A DNA stretch of 9,374 bases from Burkholderiales bacterium (GTDB lineage Bacteria; Pseudomonadota; Gammaproteobacteria; Burkholderiales; Burkholderiaceae): positions 1-9,374 of the forward strand of contig CANFNO010000068.1 in assembly GCA_947447845.1 (NCBI GenBank), written 5' to 3'. Positions 1-6,500 of the stretch are shown here, piece after piece (the stretch's first letter is position 1; every line of letters starts with the position of its first letter). A program made the position numbers and the translations under genes. The notes under the pieces are model-generated. The model saw nothing but the letters and a program-made list of their open reading frames with translations. It ran no database searches and was not told the origin of the DNA.

Positions 1-783
1 AACTGATTCGTCTGCCGTCCACTCGCCCTTGACCAGGGCCAAGTGGATGCCACGGCCCGTGGTGTCGCGGAATGCGTGAGCGACAAATTCGCCGGCGGCG
101 GTCTGGATGCTACGCGCGCCAACTTGTTCGATCAGCGACTCAACCCGACTGCGGTGGGCAATCAGGTCGGCAATGGTGCCGATCTTGAGGCCATGCTCGG
201 CGGCAAATAGTTGCAGGTCGGGCAGACGCGCCATGGTGCCGTCGTCGTTCATGATTTCGCAAATCACCGAGGCGGGTGAGCAACCGGCCATGGCTGCCAA
301 ATCGCAACCAGCCTCCGTGTGACCGGCGCGCATCAGCACGCCGCCGTCCACGGCTTGCAGCGGGAAGATATGGCCGGGTTGCACCAGATCAGCCGGCACG
401 GCATTGCGCGCCACTGCCGCTTGCACGGTGCGCGCACGATCGGCTGCCGAGATGCCGGTGGTTACGCCTTCGGCGGCTTCGATAGAGGCAGTAAATGCGG
501 TGCCCTTTTTGTCGCCGTTGCGGGCCGTCATGGGGGGCAGTTGCAGGCGTTCACAGCGTTCGCGACTGAGGGTCAGGCAGATCAGGCCACGGCCGAACTT
601 GGCCATGAAATTGATGGCTTCCGGGGTGACATGGTCAGCCGCCAGAATCAGGTCGCCCTCGTTCTCGCGGTCTTCCTCGTCGACCAGAATCACGATCTTG
701 CCCGCGCGCATGTCGGCGACGATGTCTTCTATCGGAGAAATGGATACGGGCGACAGTGCAGTTGCGGTTGCGGGTGTGTTCAT
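1..783 (-). CDS. ribBA: RibBA-type 3,4-dihydroxy-2-butanone 4-phosphate synthase, 3' end beyond the window
   Basis: Cytoplasmic enzyme converting ribulose 5-phosphate to 3,4-dihydroxy-2-butanone 4-phosphate plus formate, the four-carbon donor for riboflavin. I translated 261 codons from the ATG at 783 with no stop; the gene leaves the left edge. The DHBP synthase domain covers about residues 15-215: the acidic metal/substrate loop [11 protein letters not shown] at 35-45, TTGISAADR at 108-116, GHTEAGCDL at 154-162 and [16 protein letters not shown] at 175-190. From about residue 225 the chain continues as a GTP cyclohydrolase II-like domain ([13 protein letters not shown], then HLALVKGEW), which is why I call it RibBA and not stand-alone RibB. 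In that second domain the usual Glu-His before ALV reads Ile-His, so it may be the non-catalytic variant described as RibBX; the cysteine ligands that would settle this are outside the window. It starts 22 bases after the ribE stop, with no clear Shine-Dalgarno sequence. Confidence 0.95.
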   Translation of the reverse strand, partial: MNTPATATALSPVSISPIEDIVADMRAGKIVILVDEEDRENEGDLILAADHVTPEAINFMAKFGRGLICLTLSRERCERLQLPPMTARNGDKKGTAFTASIEAAEGVTTGISAADRARTVQAAVARNAVPADLVQPGHIFPLQAVDGGVLMRAGHTEAGCDLAAMAGCSPASVICEIMNDDGTMARLPDLQLFAAEHGLKIGTIADLIAHRSRVESLIEQVGARSIQTAAGEFVAHAFRDTTGRGIHLALVKGEWTADESV

Positions 784-805
784 GGTTTGCAAAAAGGTTA
801 GGGGG

Positions 806-1447
806 TTAGGCAGATGTGGTGGAGGTAGTGGCGGGTGCGGTCAGCATGCGCTCCACATAGCGGGCGATTAAGTCAATCTCAAGATTGACGCTGGCGCCTG
901 CACTCAAAGCGGATAGGGCGGTGTTTTCTACCGTGTGTGGAATCAGGTTGATGTAGACCTCGCAACCTTCGGGCAGGTCGGCTACGCGGTTCACGGTCAG
1001 GCTGACGCCGTTGATGACGATCGAGCCTTTGTAAGCCAGAAACTTACCCAAGCTTTGCGGGGCCAGCACGCGCAAATCCCAGCTTTCGCCCAATTGGGCA
1101 AAGTGTGTCACCGTGCCAATGCCGTCCACATGGCCAGACACCAAGTGGCCGCCCAGGCGATCGTTGGCGCGCAGGGCTTTTTCGAGGTTGATCGGGCCTT
1201 CTCTGTCCAGCCCGGCGGTCTTGTCCAGCGATTCAGCCGAGATGTCGACCGTGTATTGGTTGGCAGAGGACTCCAGCGTGGTGACGGTCATGCAGGCGCC
1301 GTTGAGCGCAATACTGTCGCCCAGGCCCACGTCCTTCAGATAGTCCGCAGGGCAGGATATGGTCAGGCGCTTGCCGTGCGTAGAAGAGCTGCCTAAGGCG
1401 TTAACGGCGACGATGCGCCCCACGCCGGTAATGATTCCGGTAAACAT
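806..1447 (-). CDS. ribE: Riboflavin synthase, alpha chain
   Basis: Catalyses the final step of riboflavin synthesis, the dismutation of two 6,7-dimethyl-8-ribityllumazine molecules, in the cytoplasm; the family enzyme is a trimer. At 213 residues it has normal family length. Two homologous lumazine-binding barrels are visible: the first opens with the hallmark MFTGII and carries LNGACMTV at 48-55; the second starts near residue 98 with [14 protein letters not shown] and carries INGVSLTVN at 145-153. The C-terminus has [10 protein letters not shown] and a final helix [14 protein letters not shown]. The reading frame is open upstream to 1504, but the family always begins at MFTGI, so I start at 1447. 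No Shine-Dalgarno sequence is visible; a short hairpin lies directly before the start. It sits between ribD and ribBA. The same protein is called RibC in E. coli nomenclature. Confidence 0.97.
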   Translation of the reverse strand: MFTGIITGVGRIVAVNALGSSSTHGKRLTISCPADYLKDVGLGDSIALNGACMTVTTLESSANQYTVDISAESLDKTAGLDREGPINLEKALRANDRLGGHLVSGHVDGIGTVTHFAQLGESWDLRVLAPQSLGKFLAYKGSIVINGVSLTVNRVADLPEGCEVYINLIPHTVENTALSALSAGASVNLEIDLIARYVERMLTAPATTSTTSA

Positions 1448-1463
1448 CTGCGTATTTTCGCAG
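1448..1463 (-). promoter_or_regulatory. Short hairpin directly upstream of the ribE start codon
   Basis: The bases immediately before the ribE ATG form a perfect 5-base-pair inverted repeat, CTGCG and CGCAG, with a 6-base AT-rich loop. The stem ends at the base next to the start codon and occupies the place where a Shine-Dalgarno sequence would normally lie. It could influence translation initiation, but a five-base stem is common by chance; its function is inference. Confidence 0.3.
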
Positions 1464-1530
1464 GGATTGGGGTCGAGTCTGTGTCGGGCCGGTAATCTGC
1501 CCAATTAAAAAGCGTCACGACCGGTAACTT

Positions 1531-1610
1531 GCCCCCAAGCTTGCCGCTTCGCGTGCTGCGCTGCCCCCCGAGGGGGCGCCAGTCAGCTTGGGGCGGCCCA
1601 GCGCTGACTT
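1531..1610. repeat. 80-base palindromic intergenic repeat, unit 1
   Basis: First of two copies, identical to the unit at 1617-1696 except for A at 1538 versus C at 1624. It folds on itself: CCCCAAGCT at 1533-1541 pairs perfectly with AGCTTGGGG at 1585-1593, and inside this a GCCCCC/GGGGGC stem (1563-1568 with 1572-1577) has a three-base loop. An alternative pairing is GTCAGC 1582-1587 with GCTGAC 1603-1608. It lies entirely between ribD and ribE. From memory, very similar GC-rich elements are scattered between genes in Comamonadaceae genomes, where they behave like REP-type elements; I cannot verify the match here. It could slow or end transcription between ribD and ribE. Confidence 0.9.
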
Positions 1611-1616
1611 CATTTG

Positions 1617-1696
1617 GCCCCCACGCTTGCCGCTTCGCGTGCTGCGCTGCCCCCCGAGGGGGCGCCAGTCAGCTTGGGGCGGCCCAGCGCTGACTT
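1617..1696. repeat. 80-base palindromic intergenic repeat, unit 2, overlapping the ribD 3' end
   Basis: Second copy in the same orientation, 86 bases downstream of unit 1 on the plus strand, with a 6-base spacer (1611-1616). The single difference (C at 1624) breaks one pair of the outer stem that is perfect in unit 1; the inner GCCCCC/GGGGGC hairpin is intact. Bases 1669-1696 also encode the last residues and the TGA stop of ribD, so this unit extends into the gene. Confidence 0.9.
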
Positions 1697-2817
1697 ACTC
1701 TAGCCACGATGCGCAAGTCCGGGCCCACCATGGCGGTGGAGTGGTAGGTGAGCGGCAGCGCTTGAGAAAGCTCTGTCAGCGGCCCGAAATTGGCCATATC
1801 GGCGCCTTGGCCCATGAGTTTGGGGGCCAGATAGACCAAAAATTCGTCCACCAACCCCTCGCGCACCAGCGATCCGTTGAGCTTGTGGCCAGCTTCTACA
1901 TGCAGTTCATTGATTTCGCGCTGGCCCAGATCACGCATCAGGGCGGCAAGATCCACTTTGCCGCTGGGCGTGCCGTCCGCGTGTTGGCCTGGCAAGTAAA
2001 TTACCGTGGCACCCTGGGTGGTCAGCGCCTCTGCCTTTGCCGCGTCAACAACGGCTGCGTAGATAAAGAGCTTGCGACCAGGCATAAAGATGGGCGAGTC
2101 CAGCGGCGTTTGCAGCGCGCTGTCCACCACCACCAAGTGAGGTTGACGCGGCGTCTCCACCAGGCGCACATCCAGCCGGGGTCTGTCGCTGAGCACGGTG
2201 CCGATGCCTGTGAGGACGGCGCTGGCTCGTGCCCGCCAGGCATGGCCATCTGCGCGTGCGTCTGGCCCGGTAATCCACTGGCTGGCGCCGTTGGGAAGGG
2301 CCGTTTTGCCGTCCAGCGAGGCGGCAATTTTCATGCGCACCCAAGGCGTCTTGCGCACCATGCGACTGAAAAAACCGATGTTGAGTTCACGCGATTGAGT
2401 GGCGAACGCGTCGGTTGGGTCCAGCACCACCACTTCAATGCCAGCGGCACGCAAGCGCGCAAAGCCTTGGCCGGAAACCAGTGGGTTGGGGTCGGTGTTG
2501 GTGGCGAATACCTTGGCAATGCCTGCCGCAATCAGTGCGTCGCAGCACGGGCCGGTACGGCCGTGGTGCGAGCAGGGCTCCAACGTCACGTACGCTGTGG
2601 CGCCCTGCACGCTGTTGCCGCGCGCTTCGGCGTCGCGCAAGGCCATGACTTCGGCGTGCGGGCCACCGGCTTGCTGGGTGTGGCCCTGGCCTATTTCTGT
2701 GCCATCGGCGGTGGTGAGCACGCAGCCCACTGCCGGGTTGGGTGAAGCCATCCGAATCGCACGTCTTGCGAGTTCAAGAGCGTTCGCCAATGGCGCATTG
2801 CTTTGTGAGTCAGTCAT
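1669..2817 (-). CDS. ribD: Bifunctional diaminohydroxyphosphoribosylaminopyrimidine deaminase / 5-amino-6-(5-phosphoribosylamino)uracil reductase
   Basis: Performs the deamination and the NADPH-dependent side-chain reduction that follow GTP cyclohydrolase II in riboflavin synthesis, in the cytoplasm. The 382 residues compare with about 370 for typical RibD. The N-terminal deaminase domain (about 1-150) has the zinc site: HAE at 54-56 (His54 ligand, Glu56 proton carrier) and PCSHHGRTGPCC at 81-92 (Cys82 and Cys91). The reductase domain (about 155-375) shows KIAASLDGKTA at 163-173, SQWITGPDAR at 179-188, GIGTVLSDRPRLDVR at 204-218 and the late VEAGHKLNGSL segment. The start overlaps the stop of the upstream TonB-like gene as ATGA, which suggests translational coupling and supports the chosen start; the Shine-Dalgarno sequence is weak. 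The last eight or so codons and the stop lie inside a palindromic repeat, so the tail QRWAAPS is repeat-derived and not family sequence. Confidence 0.97.
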   Translation of the reverse strand: MTDSQSNAPLANALELARRAIRMASPNPAVGCVLTTADGTEIGQGHTQQAGGPHAEVMALRDAEARGNSVQGATAYVTLEPCSHHGRTGPCCDALIAAGIAKVFATNTDPNPLVSGQGFARLRAAGIEVVVLDPTDAFATQSRELNIGFFSRMVRKTPWVRMKIAASLDGKTALPNGASQWITGPDARADGHAWRARASAVLTGIGTVLSDRPRLDVRLVETPRQPHLVVVDSALQTPLDSPIFMPGRKLFIYAAVVDAAKAEALTTQGATVIYLPGQHADGTPSGKVDLAALMRDLGQREINELHVEAGHKLNGSLVREGLVDEFLVYLAPKLMGQGADMANFGPLTELSQALPLTYHSTAMVGPDLRIVARVSQRWAAPS

Positions 2818-3458
2818 CTTCGATCAGAGTTTTCGCCAGACGGCAATTGGGCGTCATCGTAGGTGATTTCAATTCTCAAGATGCTTCCCACAGGTGTGCC
2901 GTCCAATTCGCCAGGCTCAAACTTGAATTTCATAAAGGCGTTGCTGGCCGCCGTGGTGAATATTTCAGGTAAATCGGTTTGTTCGACGTCCACGGCTAGC
3001 ACTAAGCCTGCGTTATCAATCACCAGGTTGAAAACCATCTTTCCGGTGGCGAGCAGCGATCGTGTACCCACCGTCTCCAGGTCAACTTCCTCGATGACTC
3101 GGGGGCGTTTGGTAAGTTGTCCGGCGGGATAGAAGCGGGACTCAAGGGGTAGCCAGGCAATTTCCTGTGGCTGTGTCGGCCCAAAAACCGCCGAAGATTC
3201 AAGATCTTTTGCGCTGACTGAAGTATCGGATACGCTCGTTGCCGAATTCTTGGCTGTTGCTTCCTGTGTCAATAACCATTTATCACGCGAATATTGCTTG
3301 CCAATCGCGGGGCCTTGCCATAGAACTTTGCCGAGATGAAACTGAACCGGACTAACCATTGCCATGTCATGCAAAGGCATCCGTAACACCGCAATATGTA
3401 TCAGGCAGGAAATAATAATGGACACAGACAGAACGCGATAGCTTGCAACGCTGGCCAT
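2814..3458 (-). CDS. TonB-like energy-transducer family protein
   Basis: A 214-residue protein, probably anchored in the inner membrane with its bulk in the periplasm. Residues 8-27 form one hydrophobic helix that contains Ser17 and His21, matching the SxxxH signature in the TonB transmembrane segment needed for coupling to ExbB/ExbD. Residues about 139-200 (GKMVFNLVIDNAGLV, then FKFEPGELDGTPVGS and LRIEITYDD) fit the TonB C-terminal fold. The linker between them (about 28-138) is not the Pro/Lys-rich rod of classical TonB; it is Ser/Thr-rich, followed by a SRFYPAGQLTKRP stretch like that of short betaproteobacterial TonB-family proteins. No exbB, exbD or outer-membrane receptor is in view. 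The gene follows pilY1 after 94 bases and shares ATGA with ribD. A GAAG shortly before the ATG is the only possible ribosome site. The physiological partner is unknown. Confidence 0.8.
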   Translation of the reverse strand: MASVASYRVLSVSIIISCLIHIAVLRMPLHDMAMVSPVQFHLGKVLWQGPAIGKQYSRDKWLLTQEATAKNSATSVSDTSVSAKDLESSAVFGPTQPQEIAWLPLESRFYPAGQLTKRPRVIEEVDLETVGTRSLLATGKMVFNLVIDNAGLVLAVDVEQTDLPEIFTTAASNAFMKFKFEPGELDGTPVGSILRIEITYDDAQLPSGENSDRR

Positions 3459-3486
3459 ATCTTCAATCGTGCTCGGAATAACTTCG

Positions 3487-3521
3487 ATTCATCGGGGGGA
3501 CATTTCGTCCACCCGATGAAT
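3487..3521 (-). terminator. Strong hairpin between pilY1 and the TonB-like gene, possible terminator or leader structure
   Basis: ATTCATCGGG at 3487-3496 pairs perfectly with CCCGATGAAT at 3512-3521. After one mismatch the stem continues with GGAC at 3498-3501 against GTCC at 3507-3510, closing on a 5-base loop. It lies about 30 bases after the pilY1 stop and 28 bases before the TonB-like start. On the minus strand the downstream arm is followed by CGAAGTTATT, so the U-run of a classical Rho-independent terminator is absent. It could be a weak terminator, a 3'-end stabiliser for the pilus mRNA or a leader structure for the next gene. The structure is certain; the role is inferred. Confidence 0.5.
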
Positions 3522-3552
3522 ACAAAACAGTAAGGAAGCAAACCCGAGATAT

Positions 3553-6500
3553 TCAATCCACGATCAGCTCACGCCAAGATGCACGTTTGATCTGACCAAC
3601 GCCGCCGCCGATGGGGGTCTCAGTGACTGTGTGCTTGTTATCCGCAGTAGTCGTGATGGCAACTGTCTTGCCATTGCTCAACCGGATAACATTAATACCT
3701 ACTGCAAGCGCGTTGGAAATTTTGTAACTCGCAACTTTATCTGCGTTGGTGTTCGTGTTATCAATGAAAGATCCGGTTCTAATATCCAAAAAGTTCACCC
3801 ATGCATGTCCACCGGCAGAACATTCGTTTCCACTGCCAGAGTCTGGGACATTGGAGACAATTGCCAGAGTTCCCAATTGAATCTTGGGGTCTACATTGAC
3901 CCTTTCGCCTGCCTCAAGCAATTCGGTAAACCAGCCGGACTTGGTTGCCCAATCCACCGTGGCCGGCGTAGGCACCGTTCTTTGGTTGGCATTTGTTGAA
4001 GACAGAGCAAGTGTTTGCTTTACCAAAGCGCCGGAAGTCTTGACGTTGGTAAGTGTTGCAGTGGCCGCTGGATCATCCTTAATTCCATAAATACTGCGTT
4101 TAGTTGAATCGGAGCGATCTGCCGTTTGCAAGAAAAGACCGGTGCCGAAATATACCGCCCTGTTGTTGGCCACCATGGCCAATTCTGGCTTGACAGTAAT
4201 GGGCTCTGCTACTGCAGCAACTTTGAATGCAGTTTTGGCTGACAAGTCAAAGCGCCACAGATCACCGTTCAGATCTCCGCCATAGGCATAAAGTGCCGTA
4301 TTGTTGGTAAGCGGGTCTGTGACCCAGGAATTGATTTTTGCCAGACCCGAGGGTGAACCGCTTGAACCGGAGCATGTCGAAGCAGTCGCTTGGTCAGTGC
4401 AGGTCTTAATCCGAAAATATTCCACTCCGGTATAGGCATCCAGTACGTACAAAATTCCAACACCACCCGGGTTGTTATAACCAGAGGTGACCAGAACCAC
4501 CCACTTTCCAGCTCCCGTGACCGCTGTGGTGGGCAATTTCGTGATAACCGGGTTACCGAAGGTATAACCCATTGTGGAGGCGTCAGTGAATTCCCACAGC
4601 GCCTTTGGTGCAGTGGGATCCGTCACATCAAGCGCGTAGTAGGAATTGCCACCAGTGTTTAATCCACCAACTAATATCGTTTTCCAGACCCCACCTGTTG
4701 TGACGTCTCCAAGGGTTATCACACCATCGGCGTAATATTGGTGTGTGTACGATGTATCGGCCAGCTTGTACATATTGGGAACCACCGCAGTGGGTAGATA
4801 GGCCCAATCCTCATGGCCCGTGCTCGCATCGAATGCATGCATGAATCCATCATTTGCACCGACATATACCATCGATTTTCGGCTGGTCGCTTTGAATGCA
4901 CTATATCCCGAATCGCTGTAGTTAAGGGCAGGCTGCTTTGCATAGACAGGCTGCGAATTTACAATATCACCTAATATATGATCGCGCACACGATATGATT
5001 TGTTGGTGGTCGTGTCCGCACCACCCATCAAATAGGCGAATAAATTGGCACTTGTGGCCCCATCACAGTTGGATAAAGTAGCGCACTGTGGAACACTCGT
5101 GGGATTGAAGTAGGATGCCCAAGCAGTTGGTAAAGTTGCAGTAGTATTTGATTTAATTAGAACTTTCTTATCTGCTCCACTGATCGTTCCATCAAAACCA
5201 TAAATTTTTCTGTCGTTTTGAGCGTCTAATATGCCCTGCACTGCCCAGTTGGATGTCGTGCTTAATGCACCCGTGGTCAGATCTATTTCTTTGGCCTCCA
5301 TATTGCCGACCCAGGTCTGCGTTTCAAAGCTCGCAACATAGGCGAAATTATCACCTGCAACCGGTTCCAGATTGGACGTGGCAGCTGCAGCTGCAGCCCC
5401 TACGGCGGCAGATATCGCGTTCAACGCCTTATCCAGGGAGGCTGTTACCTGAACCGGGTCAGTCGCCGCAAAGTAAATACCCCGGCCGTTGACTGCCGCA
5501 TGCCACAAATCATCAATGCGCGAATCAGTTGTGTTGGCAATCGGATTGCCCCAATTTTTGGTACCTTGGCCAATCGCGTTGTAATCGGCAGAGCCACCCG
5601 TTTCATAGTCTGATGCGTACGTAATAAGACCGCTGACACCCAGACCCATGGTAAATGTAACCATGTGCTGCTTACTATTTTGATCTTTGGTTGAGGTTGG
5701 AACGTCATTCGACATGGAGGGTCGCAAATCCGTCAGATAATAATATTCAGCGACGTCCGCAAGTGTGTCGGATATCGCCAGGGCATCCTTCCTGAAGCTG
5801 GTCTCAGTGCCATCCTGATCGCCAACATTGGTGCTCCCATCCATCTTTAATGGCCCATAGCTGGAATCTTCAATATCATTATTCCAATAACCATCGGTTG
5901 ACAGAAATGTAAAATTTTGCTGACATGAATATTGAACCGGGTCAGCATCGGCACTCGATTTCAATTTGCTTTGACCGGCATATACACGCCCTGCCAGCGA
6001 CAAAGCACCTCTTAGGGGCGTGTACGAGCAGGTTTGGACGGCAAACAAATTGGTGTAAAAAGTACCCTTCTGGGTGGTGTTGAAATCACTGATCGGTAAG
6101 CGCAGTGTTTTATTGGCGGTATAGCACGCCGAACTCAATTGAGATGAAGACGCACCTGCGTCGATGGTTGTAAAGCCAATTCTAAAACCATTGCCAGGTG
6201 CGGTATCCGTGATGTCTGCATAAGACCTGCTTATCGCAGTTTTCATCATTTGCATACGTGTGCGATAAAATGAATACCAGTTGGCAAAATTCTGAAGTTC
6301 TTCGGCATATGTACATATTCCGGAGGTAGCCACGCAATCCGTTCTCTTTGAGGAATGTGGATAGCTCGTAGTGCTTGAAACGATGTCTACACGGGTAAAT
6401 ACTACGCCTGCGGATGCGGCTGATGCGTCAACACCGCCACTGAAACTACCTAACCCCGAAAAGGAATTGCTGGCGTAATCGCCTTGTACATCCAGACCTA

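Noticed and set aside
319..801. Plus-strand open frames opposite ribBA
   Set aside because: The minus strand encodes the complete DHBP synthase motifs; these frames are low-complexity antisense translations.
1448..1504. Longer ribE start at 1504
   Set aside because: Riboflavin synthases start at MFTGI, which lies at 1447; the extra 19 residues have no family counterpart.
1448..1668. FMN riboswitch (RFN element) in the rib region
   Set aside because: I looked for the conserved RFN blocks in the ribD-ribE gap and found none; the structure there is explained by the palindromic repeats.
1531..1696. CRISPR array or insertion-sequence end
   Set aside because: There are only two units, the spacer is 6 bases and no transposase or cas gene is present; the units are self-complementary intergenic repeats.
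1588..2745. A 385-codon open frame on the plus strand opposite ribD
   Set aside because: RibD on the other strand carries all catalytic motifs. The plus-strand frame starts inside the palindromic repeat, shows no recognisable family and is expected as a shadow in GC-rich coding DNA.
5381..5400. GCAGCT-type simple repeat in pilY1
   Set aside because: It encodes a short alanine run in a linker before the conserved TSNLEPVAGDN stretch and is too short to suggest slippage-based phase variation.
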